From NCBI GenBank assembly GCA_024276875.1, contig JAJRWL010000077.1, positions 1 through 38,897 of the forward strand: 38,897 bases of DNA. The letters are read 5' to 3'. Position numbers and translations under genes: made by a program. Positions 1 to 9,979 of this stretch are shown one piece after another (within the stretch, counting starts at the first letter, position 1; each line of letters opens with the position of its first letter). Under the pieces are notes generated by a model. The model was given only the letters and a program-made list of their open reading frames with translations, did no database searches and was not told the DNA's origin. Source of the DNA: Gammaproteobacteria bacterium (GTDB lineage: Bacteria; Pseudomonadota; Gammaproteobacteria; Chromatiales; Chromatiaceae).

Positions 1-1418
1 ATATGCCCAACCGCTTTAGAAATTGCCGCAAGATAGGAGCCTGCTGATGTTACCTGCTTAACGGCTGTTTGCGCCTGTTCACGACTCTGCCCCATAACCT
101 GAACAGCCTGCTTAGAACCCGATTGAAGCTTCTCAATCATCTTATGGATCTCTTCTGTTGACTGCTGTGTTCGACTAGCCAATGTACGCACTTCATCTGC
201 CACAACAGCAAAACCACGCCCTTGATCACCTGCCCGAGCAGCCTCAATAGCCGCATTCAGCGCCAATAAATTTGTCTGCTCCGCAATACTTTTGATTACA
301 TCTAATATCGTGCTAATACTGTCGCTATCTTGCTCTACCTGCTGAATAGCCGCCGCAGCACTATCAATTTGACCAGAAAGCTGTTGCATCGCATCTATTG
401 CATAACCAACAACCTGCTCACCATTTGAGGTTTCACTGTGTGCTTCTCTCGCTGCATCTGATGTATTAGAGATGTTACCAGACACCTCTTGTACTGTGGC
501 TGTCATCTCATTCATGGCAATGGCTACCTGATCTGTTTCTGACTGCTGCTGTTCAATATTGGATTTGGTTTCTGTAGCAATCACAGACATCTCTTCCATT
601 GCCGAAGCAAGCTCAACGGAGGTGTCTGTAATCTTGGAGATCATGGTCACTAATTTATCACGCATGAAGAGCAATCCTTGCATGAGTTCACCAATCTCAT
701 CTCTACGGGTTACATTAATAACAGAGGTTAAATCACCTTCTGCCACACGTTGTAGCTCAGCCACGACCTTTGGTAGCTGATTCAAAGCTTGAGACATGAT
801 GAAATAGACTACACCAATACCTAATAAAATAATCAATGCACCAATACTTACATCCAAGAGCGTTAATGCTACCAACTCCTGTTGTGCAGAGAGTGATACA
901 ACTGTCCACTTTTCCACTTCGGCAAGAAAACCATCTACTTCTTGCCCCATCTTTGCAGCCACTTCATCAAATTGCGCCATCATTTGATTGCCAGCAGCTG
1001 GGCCACCATTAATATAAGCCTGCGCCATCTTTTTTCCAGCGTCATAATAAGCATTAAAGGTCGGTATCATTGATTGATATTGCACGGCATTTTCTGGATG
1101 CAACACTTTAAGCTCATCAATCAACCTCTTAAACATTCTGGCATTATTTTCAGCCTCATCAAAACCATCATTTAACCCATCACGTCCTCGTGTGGCACTA
1201 ATATCAGTCAACCACTGCTGCACTTGAACAACGGCCAATTTCAGCTCATGGGCTCTATTAAGAGTGGGGAATTCTTTATTATTAAGTTGTGTCATATGGT
1301 CTGCAATAGCGCGACTATTGACAATGATGACACCACTTTCAATTACAACAACTGCCGTTAGAAAAATGGATAAAATAAGGAAACGTGTGCCTAGCTTTAT
1401 ATTGTTTAATGCATTCAT
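1..1418 (-). CDS. Methyl-accepting chemotaxis protein, 3' end beyond window
   Basis: Transmembrane chemoreceptor that signals to CheA/CheW. The frame is open from an ATG at 1418 to the left edge (about 472 codons seen), so the C-terminus is missing. Visible in order: an N-terminal membrane segment (about residues 9-31), a periplasmic region of roughly 155 residues that looks like a four-helix-bundle sensor, a second membrane segment (about 190-212), a HAMP-like segment with DEIGEL, and the methyl-accepting signalling domain with the diagnostic hairpin tip reading [18 protein letters not shown] followed by [12 protein letters not shown]. The ligand cannot be read from the sequence. It is transcribed leftwards, away from the P5C dehydrogenase remnant, behind a leader of about 190 bases with inverted repeats. 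The class assignment is firm; the start rests on the reading frame and the membrane segment, because the ribosome binding site (GAGA about 10 bases upstream) is weak. Confidence 0.95.
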   Translation of the reverse strand, partial: MNALNNIKLGTRFLILSIFLTAVVVIESGVIIVNSRAIADHMTQLNNKEFPTLNRAHELKLAVVQVQQWLTDISATRGRDGLNDGFDEAENNARMFKRLIDELKVLHPENAVQYQSMIPTFNAYYDAGKKMAQAYINGGPAAGNQMMAQFDEVAAKMGQEVDGFLAEVEKWTVVSLSAQQELVALTLLDVSIGALIILLGIGVVYFIMSQALNQLPKVVAELQRVAEGDLTSVINVTRRDEIGELMQGLLFMRDKLVTMISKITDTSVELASAMEEMSVIATETKSNIEQQQSETDQVAIAMNEMTATVQEVSGNISNTSDAAREAHSETSNGEQVVGYAIDAMQQLSGQIDSAAAAIQQVEQDSDSISTILDVIKSIAEQTNLLALNAAIEAARAGDQGRGFAVVADEVRTLASRTQQSTEEIHKMIEKLQSGSKQAVQVMGQSREQAQTAVKQVTSAGSYLAAISKAVGH

Positions 1419-1519
1419 TTCAGCTTTCTCTCTAAATTTCATTCCTGTAGACCCATGTTTTTGTTGACACATATACAACACTGGCCACAAAACTTGAGTT
1501 AATTTCTCAGTTAAAACGT

Positions 1520-1572
1520 ATTCAACCTATCGGCAGGTTGAATTTAGTTCTTGAATTTTTTATTCAACCTGC
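1520..1572. repeat. Three alternating copies of a 9-bp inverted repeat
   Basis: ATTCAACCT at 1520-1528 is followed after a 6-base loop by its exact complement AGGTTGAAT at 1535-1543. The same ATTCAACCT, extended to ATTCAACCTGC, returns at 1562-1572 and pairs perfectly with GCAGGTTGAAT at 1533-1543. The middle copy can pair with either flank, giving a 9-bp or an 11-bp hairpin that exclude each other. On the strand of the chemoreceptor gene the first loop also contains GCCGATAG (1527-1534), close to the sigma-28 -10 consensus GCCGATAA, but no good -35 partner is seen. It could be an operator, an RNA switch in the chemoreceptor leader, or an intergenic repeat. Confidence 0.6.
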
Positions 1573-1611
1573 TAGATAGCCAAGTATAGAAGTTAATAAA
1601 AAATCCATGTA

Positions 1612-2112
1612 TTAGAATGCAACTCCACCCTCTGGCGCATACCCTTTGCGTAAGGTATTTTCAGTTACTGTTCGTGGTTCAAGAAACTGTAATAGGTAAT
1701 CTGAGCTGCCTGCTTTGGTTCCCATGCCAGTGAGCTTAAAACCACCAAAAGGCTGATATCCCACTCGTGCCCCCGTAATTTTACGATTGAGGTAAAGATT
1801 ACCTGCCTGAAATCTCTGTTTTGCCCATGCCAGATGCATTGGGCTGCGTGAATAAACACCTCCCGTCAGGGCATAACATATCGCATTGGCCAGCACGAGA
1901 GCTTGTTCAAAATCAGGCACATTCATTACAGCCAGAACAGGGCCAAAGATCTCTTCTGTTGCTAATGAGGAATCAGGGGGTACAGCAGTAAATATAGTGG
2001 GGTCAATAAAATAGCCATCCCCTAAATGAGCACAATCTATCTCTAATGCTAGTTTGGCATCTCTCTTGCCCTGAGCAATCATCTGTTCTATTTTTTCATA
2101 GGCCGCGCGCTC
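1612..2112 (-). pseudogene. 3' remnant of a delta-1-pyrroline-5-carboxylate dehydrogenase gene (putA/pruA family)
   Basis: The 166 encoded residues match the C-terminal third of the aldehyde dehydrogenase that oxidises glutamate semialdehyde to glutamate in proline breakdown. Recognisable are DGYFIDPTIF, EEIFGPVLAV, GNLYLNRKITGARVGYQPFG and the ending FLEPRTVTENTLRKGYAPE. The family-like reading starts at the GAG codon at 2110-2112 (ERAAYEKIEQ), immediately after an in-frame TAA at 2113-2115. Nothing upstream resembles the missing two thirds, which would carry the catalytic cysteine and most of the NAD fold. An internal ATG at 2082 could start a 156-residue peptide, but that could not be an active enzyme. 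It lies downstream of dnaE, where accA is usual, so it marks a rearrangement, a deletion or an assembly join. Confidence 0.85.
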
Positions 2113-2157
2113 TTAATTTATTTACGCTTTAATAGCAAGCATAGTTAATTAAAGGAG

Positions 2158-2180
2158 GGCACGCACTTTTGCGTTATGCC
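2158..2180 (-). terminator. Hairpin downstream of dnaE, weak terminator candidate
   Basis: On the minus strand GGCA-TAA-CGCA-AAAG-TGCG-TGCC folds into a hairpin with a three-base bulge. It lies about 60 bases past the dnaE stop. No uninterrupted U tract follows (CTCCTTTAATTAA), so rho-independent termination is uncertain. Confidence 0.35.
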
Positions 2181-2240
2181 AAACTAAGAGAGAAGCAGCC
2201 GCATTAATGGAGACCGTAGATTTGCGGGGTTGATTAGAAT

Positions 2241-5200
2241 TTAAGGCTTTAGTTGATGGCGGGAGCCATAGATTACGGCAATATTTTCTTGGCCTAACAA
2301 TCTTTCTAAGCGGAACAGGAGTTCATCGGCAGGATGAATATGCCATTCTGATCCAAGATCAATACTACCTTTCGCTGCTTGCTGCTGGTAAAGCAAGCGA
2401 ATAGGGCAGGTGCCATTACAATAGGGTTCAATAATCTGTTTCAGCTGTAAACAAAAATTATTGGGCGATAGATTTTTCTCTTCCAGTAAGTGATGATTAA
2501 TATTGAGTCGCAGGTGTTTGGCACGGGTCTCACGCACCTTTTCAAAATCAAAGACTTGATCAACACGAATATTCAATCCACCACGAAAATCATCAAAACT
2601 CAGTCCACCCGCAACAACCAGTATCTTATCCACTGCCAGCAGCTCACGGTTATCTTCAAATATATCTGAAAAGAGTGTCACCTCAATTCGGCCACTGTGA
2701 TCATCCAGCATCACCGATGCCATGCGCCCTCGTTGGGTCTGAATCTGGCGAACACTCAAAACCAAACCTGCCACAGTGACCCGAACCCCACCTTTTCGAC
2801 GGCCACCGCCTTTTTTTGTCTCAACTAACCCTGAGAGCTTGCCGATCCGCGCCGTAACAATAGAGGGTAATTCAGCCTCATAACGCCCCATGGGATGCCC
2901 CGTCAGATAGAGACCCAGCGTCTCTTTCTCTCCCTGTAGCCGCTCTTTTTCACTCCATTCTTCACTCTCTTCCAATGCAATATGCGTTGCCTGGGTAGAC
3001 TGTTGGGTATCAGCTCCCATGCCAAACAGGTCATTCTGCCCTGCTGCCCGATCAGCGACTTGTTGTTCTGCCATTTTGAGGGCGGTGGATAGATTCGATA
3101 TTAGAGTGGCTCGATTTGCCCCCAATTCATCCAATGCGCCGGCACGTATTAGCGATTCCAATACTCGGCGGTTGGCTTTACGTAGATCAATGCGGCTACA
3201 AAAATCAAATAGATCAACAAAATCACCGTCTTGCTTGCGGGAGTCAATAATGCCTTCAATGGCTGCCTGCCCCACTCCTTTGATTGCACCCAGCCCATAG
3301 ATAATGGTGTCATCGCCGCTGATGGTGAATTTATATTCAGAGCAATTGACATGAGGTGAAGTCACCTCCAGCTTCATCTCTCGGCACTCCTCAATCATGA
3401 TCACCACCTTATCGGTGTGATCCATATCCGCCGAGAGCACTGCGGCCATAAAGGCAGCCGGATAATGCGCCTTGAGCCAAAGGGTTTGATAGGAGACCAG
3501 GGCATAGGCTGCGGAGTGTGATTTATTAAAGCCGTAGCCGGAGAAGTACTCCATCAGATCAAAAATGCGAGTGGCCACCGCCTCATCCACCCCCCGTTCT
3601 AGCGCACCTTTAGTAAAGACGGCGCGCTGTTTGGCCATCTCCTCTGGCTTTTTCTTGCCCATTGCCCGGCGCAGGATATCAGCACCACCCAGGGTATATC
3701 CCGCCAATACCTGGGGGATCTTCATCACCTGTTCCTGGTAGAGAATAATGCCATAGGTCGGTTTAAGGATGGGTTCCAAATCAGGATGCGGATAATCTAC
3801 TTCAGCTCGGCCATGCTTACGGTTGATGAAGTCATCCACCATACCTGAACCCAGTGGCCCCGGACGAAACAGTGCCACCAATGCCGTGATCTCATCAAAA
3901 CAGTCTGGTTGAAGTTTTTTGATAAGATCCTTCATGCCGCGGGATTCCAGCTGGAATACTGCGGTAGTGCCACAATTTTTCAACAGTTTGAAAGAGGCCT
4001 CATCATCCATCGGGATGGTGGTAATATCGATGGGTAACTCGCCCTGCCTTTGGCGTTCACGATTTACTGTTTTGAGTGCCCAATTAATGATGGTGAGTGT
4101 CCGCAGGCCAAGAAAATCAAACTTAACCAGACCCACCGCCTCTACATCATCTTTATCAAATTGGGTGACCAAATTCTCGCCACCCGCTTCACAATAGAGC
4201 GGTGAGAAATCAGTCAGCACGGTGGGGGCGATCACAACCCCACCCGCATGTTTACCGGCATTACGAGAGAGTCCTTCCAGTGATAATCCCATATCAATGA
4301 GCAGTTGAACCTCTTCCTCATCTTTATAGGCCAGCTTTAGATCATCACTCTCCTCCAATGCCTTGGTCAGTGTCATGCCAACCTCAAAGGGGATCATCTT
4401 GGCAATGCGATCAACAAAACCGTAAGGGTGACCCAGCACCCGCCCCACATCTCGCACAACCGCCTTAGCGGCCATGCTGCCGTAGGTGATAATCTGCGAT
4501 ACTGCATCTCGGCCATAACGCCGAGCCACGTAGTCAATCACTCGATCACGGCCATCCATGCAGAAATCGATATCGAAATCTGGCATGGAGATACGCTCAG
4601 GGTTTAGAAAGCGCTCAAACAGCAGTTCATGCTCAATAGGATCAAGATCGGTTATTTTAAGAACATAAGCCACCAATGAGCCAGCACCCGAACCACGACC
4701 TGGGCCTACCGGAATATCATTGTCTTTCGCCCATTGGATAAAATCCGCCACAATCAAAAAATAGCCTGGAAAGCCCATGGAGTTGATCACATCCAGCTCT
4801 ATCTGCAGCCGGTCATCATAGACCTTACGCTGCTCAGCATAATCTGGGGCTGAAGAATCAAGAATAATTTGCAAGCGTTGATCCAGCCCCTTTCGAGACT
4901 CAGCCGCAAGAAATTCATCAATGGTCATCCCTTCAGGCACAGGGAAGTCTGGCAGGTAGTTCTTTCCGAGGGTGAGTTCCAGATTGCAGCGCTTGGCAAT
5001 CTCTACACTGTTTTCTAACGCCTCAGGGATGTCAGCAAACAGCGTCTGCATCTCTTCTGGGGTGCGCAAGTATTGCTGATCACAGTAATTTTTGCGTCGT
5101 CTGCGATCATCCAGGGTGCGTCCTTCATGGATGCAGACCCGAACCTCATGCGCCTCAAACTCTTCAGCTTTGAGGAAACGGACATCATTGGTGGCCACGA

Positions 5201-5783
5201 CTGGCACACCCCGCTCCATTGCCAGATCAACACTGGCGTGCAAACAATCCTCTTCACGCCCACGCCCCGTGCGGTTGAGTTCAAGGTAGTATCGATCACC
5301 AAAAAGTGCCAACCAACCATCCAGCAACGTTCTTGCCTGTGAAGTATCGCCATTCAACAAGGCAAGACCCACATCACCCAAGCAACCACCTGAAAGTGCA
5401 ATCAGCCCCTCACAAGCACCTGATAACCAGCCACGATTCAACATCGGTCGCCCTAAATGCTGTCCCTCCATATAGCCGCGAGAAACCAAACGGGTGAGGT
5501 TTCGGTATCCTTCATTATTTTGAACCAGCAGCACCAATCGAAAGGGTTTATTGACATCATCCTCATTGCGCAGCCACAGATCCACACCGATGATAGGTTT
5601 AACACCTGCAGCCAGTGCGGCTCGGTAAAACTTCACCATGGCAAAAAGGTTGCATTGATCTGTGATTGCCACAGCAGGAATGCCGACATCAGCCACGGCT
5701 TTAACCAGTGGTTTGATGCGGACTACACCATCAACCAGGGAGTACTCTGAGTGAAGCCGAAGATGAACAAATGTCGGTTGCAT
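2241..5783 (-). CDS. dnaE: DNA polymerase III subunit alpha
   Basis: Catalytic subunit of the replicative polymerase, 1180 residues and full length (E. coli 1160). The N-terminal PHP domain begins FVHLRLHSEYSLVDG. The polymerase active site carries PDFDID, with the two catalytic aspartates at about residues 404 and 406. GPGRGSGAGSLVAY and the thumb/fingers motifs follow. QNDLFG near residue 930 fits the beta-clamp binding motif, then comes a C-terminal OB fold (VRVTVAGLVLSVRQIQTQRG). I place the start at the ATG at 5783 (MQPTFVHL) because it matches the family; an in-frame TTG at 5789 is two codons upstream and neither has a strong ribosome binding site. It follows rnhB in the envelope cluster, as in E. 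coli, but the usual downstream accA is absent. Confidence 0.98.
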   Translation of the reverse strand: MQPTFVHLRLHSEYSLVDGVVRIKPLVKAVADVGIPAVAITDQCNLFAMVKFYRAALAAGVKPIIGVDLWLRNEDDVNKPFRLVLLVQNNEGYRNLTRLVSRGYMEGQHLGRPMLNRGWLSGACEGLIALSGGCLGDVGLALLNGDTSQARTLLDGWLALFGDRYYLELNRTGRGREEDCLHASVDLAMERGVPVVATNDVRFLKAEEFEAHEVRVCIHEGRTLDDRRRRKNYCDQQYLRTPEEMQTLFADIPEALENSVEIAKRCNLELTLGKNYLPDFPVPEGMTIDEFLAAESRKGLDQRLQIILDSSAPDYAEQRKVYDDRLQIELDVINSMGFPGYFLIVADFIQWAKDNDIPVGPGRGSGAGSLVAYVLKITDLDPIEHELLFERFLNPERISMPDFDIDFCMDGRDRVIDYVARRYGRDAVSQIITYGSMAAKAVVRDVGRVLGHPYGFVDRIAKMIPFEVGMTLTKALEESDDLKLAYKDEEEVQLLIDMGLSLEGLSRNAGKHAGGVVIAPTVLTDFSPLYCEAGGENLVTQFDKDDVEAVGLVKFDFLGLRTLTIINWALKTVNRERQRQGELPIDITTIPMDDEASFKLLKNCGTTAVFQLESRGMKDLIKKLQPDCFDEITALVALFRPGPLGSGMVDDFINRKHGRAEVDYPHPDLEPILKPTYGIILYQEQVMKIPQVLAGYTLGGADILRRAMGKKKPEEMAKQRAVFTKGALERGVDEAVATRIFDLMEYFSGYGFNKSHSAAYALVSYQTLWLKAHYPAAFMAAVLSADMDHTDKVVIMIEECREMKLEVTSPHVNCSEYKFTISGDDTIIYGLGAIKGVGQAAIEGIIDSRKQDGDFVDLFDFCSRIDLRKANRRVLESLIRAGALDELGANRATLISNLSTALKMAEQQVADRAAGQNDLFGMGADTQQSTQATHIALEESEEWSEKERLQGEKETLGLYLTGHPMGRYEAELPSIVTARIGKLSGLVETKKGGGRRKGGVRVTVAGLVLSVRQIQTQRGRMASVMLDDHSGRIEVTLFSDIFEDNRELLAVDKILVVAGGLSFDDFRGGLNIRVDQVFDFEKVRETRAKHLRLNINHHLLEEKNLSPNNFCLQLKQIIEPYCNGTCPIRLLYQQQAAKGSIDLGSEWHIHPADELLFRLERLLGQENIAVIYGSRHQLKP

Positions 5784-5851
5784 GATCAATTAAAGAGGCT
5801 CTAGACTAGGAGATGTTTACTAAACAGCATGGTTAAGCTACGGGTGGAAAA

Positions 5852-6439
5852 TCAGCCTGCTTCAATCAAGCGGCGTACTGGCCCAAAAGAGCGGCGATGA
5901 ATGGGGGTCACCCCCAACTGCTGCAATGCGGCAAGATGAGCCTTTGTTGGATACCCTTTATGCTGAGCCAAGCCATAACCAGGGTATTGCTGATCCAATG
6001 CTACCATCTCCCGATCCCGTGCTACTTTAGCCAGGATTGAGGCGGCACTTATAGCGGCAACTGTTCCATCACCGCCCACAATAGCTTCAGCACTACAGGG
6101 AAGCTCAGGGCAGCGATTGCCATCAATCAAGGCATGAGTCGCGGCAATCGGCAGTGCTTCAACGGCACGGCGCATCGCTAACATACTGGCCTGTAGAATA
6201 TTGATTCGATCAATTTCATCAACCTCTGCACGCCCCAGCGCCCAAGCCAGCGCCTTCTCCTGTATCTCTATCTCCAGTAGATTACGACGTTTTTCAGTGA
6301 GCCGTTTTGAATCGGCAAGCCCTTCAATCGGTCGAGCAGGGTCGAGTATCACTGCAGCTGCAACCACCGCGCCCATCAACGGCCCACGCCCAACCTCATC
6401 AACACCGGCTATCAATCGGCTATCAACCATTTCATTCAC
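5852..6439 (-). CDS. rnhB: Ribonuclease HII
   Basis: Removes RNA from RNA-DNA hybrids, including single ribonucleotides embedded in DNA. The 195 residues hold the family motifs [11 protein letters not shown] (catalytic Asp-Glu), ALIDGNRCP and [13 protein letters not shown]. The motif after GRG reads PLMGAV where PLAGPV is usual, a mild deviation outside the acidic residues. The GTG at 6439 overlaps the lpxB stop (GTGA), implying translational coupling; an ATG three codons in, at 6430, is an alternative start. It sits between lpxB and dnaE, as in many gammaproteobacteria. Confidence 0.96.
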   Translation of the reverse strand: MNEMVDSRLIAGVDEVGRGPLMGAVVAAAVILDPARPIEGLADSKRLTEKRRNLLEIEIQEKALAWALGRAEVDEIDRINILQASMLAMRRAVEALPIAATHALIDGNRCPELPCSAEAIVGGDGTVAAISAASILAKVARDREMVALDQQYPGYGLAQHKGYPTKAHLAALQQLGVTPIHRRSFGPVRRLIEAG

Positions 6440-7608
6440 GTTACTGGCAACTCAATCTCGTTCTCTGTTTTTGAAATAAGTGCCAACACGGCCTCTGCTG
6501 CTTTCTGGCTGGAGTTTTGTCGCATATCTCGGTGAATTTGACGGTAGCTTTGCTGGATCTCTGCGACCTGCTCAGGTGATTCTAAAAATGCCATCAATGC
6601 TTCTCCCAGATTTTCTGGCGTACACTCATCTTGGAGATATTCCGGTGCCAGTCCTTTCCCCGCCAATAGATTGGCCATTGCGATATAAGGCACTTTGACC
6701 AATTTTAGATGTTTAATAATCCAAAATGTAAGCCATTGCATGCGATAGCCCACCACCATTGGGCGCGTCAATAAGAGGGTCTCGAGCGTTGCCGTACCTG
6801 AGGCAGTTAATACCACATCTGCAGCTGTTATTGCATCCCGCGCTTGGCCATCCAGCAACAGAATAGGCAGCTCTGGTGCTAATGTTTGTAACTGTTGCTC
6901 AAAGGCATTTCGCACCGCTAAACTCACCAGCGGAGTGACAAAACAGAGTTCAGGCTGCCGCACCTGACACCACTGCGCAGCACCGATAAAACTCGCAGCC
7001 AATCCTTGAATTTCACTCATACGGCTGCCAGGGAGGATTGCTATAATGGGTTTATCCTGCGCCAACCCAAGCCGACTGCGCGCCTCAGCTTTGTCATTTT
7101 CCAGCGGTATCTCATCCGCCAATGAATGCCCCACATAGTTGACTGGCACCTGATGTTGTTTCAGGAATTCCGTCTCAAATGGGAAGATGCTCAACAGTAG
7201 ATTTACTGCATCTTTAATTTTATGCACCCTACCTGGTCGCCAGGCCCAAACGGTAGGGCTGACATAATGTACCGTAGGGATACCGGCTTTTTTTAGACGC
7301 GTTTCTAAGCCCAGATTAAAATCGGGGGCATCGATACCAATAAAAATATCGGGGGGATCGGCTAAAAAATGATCCGTTAGTTGACGGCGAATGGCGAGCA
7401 GTTCAGGCAGATGTTTCAATACGTCAACCAACCCCATAACGGAAAGACGCTCCATCGGAACCAGGCTTTTGCAGCCCTGTGCAAGCATGCGCGACCCACC
7501 CACACCTTCAAAAACCACATCACCCTTTAGCGTTTGCAGGGCTTGCATGAGACCCGCACCTAGCAGGTCACCCGATATCTCATTAGCAACAATACCAACC
7601 CGCAACAT
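6436..7608 (-). CDS. lpxB: Lipid-A-disaccharide synthase
   Basis: Glycosyltransferase (GT19) that condenses UDP-2,3-diacylglucosamine with lipid X to give lipid A disaccharide phosphate at the inner face of the inner membrane. The 390 residues start with [17 protein letters not shown], corresponding to the family AGEASGD motif, and include [28 protein letters not shown] and [11 protein letters not shown] near the nucleotide-sugar site. Length is normal (E. coli 382). Its ATG overlaps the lpxA stop by one base (TAATG) and its stop overlaps rnhB, so these genes are likely translated from one message. Confidence 0.97.
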   Translation of the reverse strand: MLRVGIVANEISGDLLGAGLMQALQTLKGDVVFEGVGGSRMLAQGCKSLVPMERLSVMGLVDVLKHLPELLAIRRQLTDHFLADPPDIFIGIDAPDFNLGLETRLKKAGIPTVHYVSPTVWAWRPGRVHKIKDAVNLLLSIFPFETEFLKQHQVPVNYVGHSLADEIPLENDKAEARSRLGLAQDKPIIAILPGSRMSEIQGLAASFIGAAQWCQVRQPELCFVTPLVSLAVRNAFEQQLQTLAPELPILLLDGQARDAITAADVVLTASGTATLETLLLTRPMVVGYRMQWLTFWIIKHLKLVKVPYIAMANLLAGKGLAPEYLQDECTPENLGEALMAFLESPEQVAEIQQSYRQIHRDMRQNSSQKAAEAVLALISKTENEIELPVT

Positions 7609-8390
7609 TAGCGAATAATACCGCGCGTACTTTTACCTACAAAATCAGACATCAGGCTGATTTCACTACACTCTTTAGCCAGTGCTTTAATCTCAAGAAC
7701 CGCCTCATCCAATTTTAGCTGTGATTTATACAGCAGCTTATACGCCCGTTTAATCAGTTGGATGGTCTCTTCATTGAAACCACGACGACGCAGACCTTCG
7801 GAGTTGATGCCGTGAGGCTTTGCTGGATGCCCTCCAATGGTGACATAGGGCGGCACATCACTTTTGATGACGCTCCCCATTGAACTAAAGCTATGTGCGC
7901 CAATATGGCAAAATTGGTGGGCAATACTGAAGCCTCCCAGAATAGCGTAATCGCCAATGACAACATGCCCACCTAAAGAGGCGGCATTGGCAAGGATGAT
8001 GTGATCACCTAACTGACAATCATGTGCAACATGGGTATAAGCCATAAAGAGGTTATCATGTCCAATGCGTGTTACTGCCGCATCCTGCACTGTGCCGCGA
8101 TGAATTGTTGTAAATTCACGAATCTGATTACGATCACCCATCTCCAGTCGCGTCTCTTCCCCTGCATATTTCATATCCTGGGGGGCTTCACCAATAGAGG
8201 CAAATTGAAAAATCTTATTATCTATACCAATTGTTGTTGGGCCATTAATAACAACATGGGGGCCAATGGTTGTACCACGCCCAATCTGCACATCAGCACC
8301 AATGACGGCGAATGGTCCGACACTGACACCTTCATCTAATTCAGCCGCAGGATCAATGGCGGCACGAGGATCAATCTGTGAGTGGTTCAA
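7608..8390 (-). CDS. lpxA: Acyl-[ACP]-UDP-N-acetylglucosamine O-acyltransferase
   Basis: First enzyme of lipid A synthesis; adds a 3-hydroxyacyl chain to UDP-GlcNAc. The 260 residues form a left-handed beta-helix of hexapeptide repeats followed by a helical C-terminus (EGLRRRGF). The catalytic base is His123 in THVAHDC, equivalent to E. coli His125. The acyl-chain ruler position, Gly173 in E. coli, is Met171 here (HSFSSMGSVI). In Pseudomonas aeruginosa a methionine at this place limits the enzyme to C10 chains, so 3-hydroxydecanoyl selectivity is inferred. It lies between fabZ and lpxB in the standard order. Confidence 0.98.
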   Translation of the reverse strand: MNHSQIDPRAAIDPAAELDEGVSVGPFAVIGADVQIGRGTTIGPHVVINGPTTIGIDNKIFQFASIGEAPQDMKYAGEETRLEMGDRNQIREFTTIHRGTVQDAAVTRIGHDNLFMAYTHVAHDCQLGDHIILANAASLGGHVVIGDYAILGGFSIAHQFCHIGAHSFSSMGSVIKSDVPPYVTIGGHPAKPHGINSEGLRRRGFNEETIQLIKRAYKLLYKSQLKLDEAVLEIKALAKECSEISLMSDFVGKSTRGIIR

Positions 8391-8417
8391 TGCTATATTA
8401 CTAACCCAATTAATAAA

Positions 8418-8852
8418 TTAATGCTCTTTGGCTGTACACATGATCTCAGCTGTTGCTGCAATCCTGCCATCAACCGTTGCTTTACCAGAGAACATCCAAA
8501 TACCACGTTTCGTACCCTTCAATTCAACCTCAAGATGCAATTGGTCCCCAGGTTCTACAGGCCGTTTAAAGCGAGCTTTATCAATACCTACAAAATAATA
8601 AAGTGCATTTTCACCCACTAAGTCAGGGTGAGATTCCATCGCTAGTATTCCAGTAGCTTGCGCAAGCGCCTCAATAATCATGACCCCAGGCATTACGGGG
8701 CGAACAGGGAAATGGCCATTAAAAAACGGTTCATTGAAGCTAACATTTTTCAATGCCAATAACCGTTTGTCGTGTTCAAATTCTAAAACTCGATCAATCA
8801 TTAAAAACGGATAGCGGTGCGGTAATACGCTCAACACCTTATGTATATCCAT
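8418..8852 (-). CDS. fabZ: 3-hydroxyacyl-[ACP] dehydratase FabZ
   Basis: Dehydrates beta-hydroxyacyl-ACP in fatty acid elongation and competes with lpxA and lpxD for hydroxyacyl-ACP, which explains the conserved clustering. The 144-residue hot-dog-fold protein has [12 protein letters not shown] at the N-terminus and the active-site helix [22 protein letters not shown], with His47 and Glu61 as the catalytic pair. I chose the ATG at 8852: GGAG lies just upstream, and the in-frame TTG at 8861 directly abuts that Shine-Dalgarno sequence and is unlikely to be the start. Confidence 0.97.
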   Translation of the reverse strand: MDIHKVLSVLPHRYPFLMIDRVLEFEHDKRLLALKNVSFNEPFFNGHFPVRPVMPGVMIIEALAQATGILAMESHPDLVGENALYYFVGIDKARFKRPVEPGDQLHLEVELKGTKRGIWMFSGKATVDGRIAATAEIMCTAKEH

Positions 8853-8924
8853 ACTCTCCAAAGTCTATCCCCTCAATTACTTTTGTATTAAACCATCAAG
8901 TGATTTAATTAAATTACTGGCCAA

Positions 8925-9971
8925 TCAAGTATTCTGATCCGGTTTATCATTAGTCTCTGACTGAGACTGTTTTTCAAGTTGCCTGACGCGTTGTGTTAAC
9001 GCTTCAAGATGCCTAATTCTAGCAATCGTTTTTCGCCAGACACGGTTTGGAACAGCAGGTAGATTACCACTAAAATAACCTGGCTCAGAAAATGAGCGAG
9101 TAACTAATGTCTGTGCTGAAAAATGCACGTTATCGGCGATCTCAAGATGCCCTACAATACCCACACCACCCGCCAAGGTACACTGCTTTCCAATCTTGGT
9201 TGAACCTGCCACCCCAACACAAGCGGCTATCGCTGTGTGCGCACCAACCTCAACGTTATGGGCTATCTGAATCTGATTATCCAGTTTTACACCATCTCCA
9301 ATGATCGTATCTTTAATAGCCCCTCGGTCAATGGTTGTATTGGCACCAATCTCTACATCATTACCGATACAAACAGAACCTAGCTGCGGAACCTTAATCC
9401 ATACACCATTATCATTGGCCAAGCCAAATCCATCACTTCCAATAACAGCCCCCGGATGAATCAAAACCCGCCGGCCAATAGTAACGTGATGGCATAGTGT
9501 TACATTTGCCACCAAGCGGCTACCATCCTCTATCTGACAACCTTTACCGATAGTGCATCCAGCACCAATATCAACCTCTGCACCAATGATCACATTATCC
9601 TCAATCACCACGCCAGGCCCAATGCTAGCACTGACATCAATTTGTGCTGAAGGCGCTACTATTGCAGAGGCATGCTGTCCTGCTTGTTTTTCTGACAACG
9701 GTGCTATTAATTGTGCGACTTTTGCAAAGAGAAGATAAGGATTATCACTTACCAACGCATTTGTAGGACACTCATCTAAAAACTTCTGTTCTAAAATGAC
9801 GGCCGATGCCTTGGTGGTTTTGAGGTATTTCCGATACTTTGAATTAGATAAAAAACTGATACTACCAGGCACTGCATCCTGCAATACAGATAAGCTATCA
9901 ATGCTGCAATCAGCATCACCTACCAGCCTGGCATCTACTTGATGCGCAAGATCTTCCAGCCGATAAGTCAC
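8925..9971 (-). CDS. lpxD: UDP-3-O-(3-hydroxyacyl)glucosamine N-acyltransferase
   Basis: Third enzyme of lipid A synthesis; N-acylates UDP-3-O-acylglucosamine. The 348 residues comprise the N-terminal uridine-binding domain (about 1-100, with SISFLSNSKYRKYL), a long left-handed beta-helix, and a charged C-terminal helix (LEALTQRVRQLEKQ) typical of the trimer. Catalytic His238 lies in DNQIQIAHNVEVG, equivalent to E. coli His239. The start is a GTG at 9971, eight bases after the skp stop; no ATG fits the family N-terminus (TYRLEDLA). Confidence 0.97.
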   Translation of the reverse strand: MTYRLEDLAHQVDARLVGDADCSIDSLSVLQDAVPGSISFLSNSKYRKYLKTTKASAVILEQKFLDECPTNALVSDNPYLLFAKVAQLIAPLSEKQAGQHASAIVAPSAQIDVSASIGPGVVIEDNVIIGAEVDIGAGCTIGKGCQIEDGSRLVANVTLCHHVTIGRRVLIHPGAVIGSDGFGLANDNGVWIKVPQLGSVCIGNDVEIGANTTIDRGAIKDTIIGDGVKLDNQIQIAHNVEVGAHTAIAACVGVAGSTKIGKQCTLAGGVGIVGHLEIADNVHFSAQTLVTRSFSEPGYFSGNLPAVPNRVWRKTIARIRHLEALTQRVRQLEKQSQSETNDKPDQNT

Positions 9972-9979
9972 TTGATGCT

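Noticed and set aside
2113-2180. Integron attC or insertion-sequence end beside the P5C dehydrogenase remnant
   Set aside because: No GTTRRRY/RYYYAAC core pair, no terminal inverted repeats with target duplication and no transposase or integrase were seen.
8022-8339. 105-codon cysteine-rich frame on the plus strand
   Set aside because: Antisense to lpxA; the cysteine and hexapeptide-like periodicity comes from the LpxA repeats read backwards.
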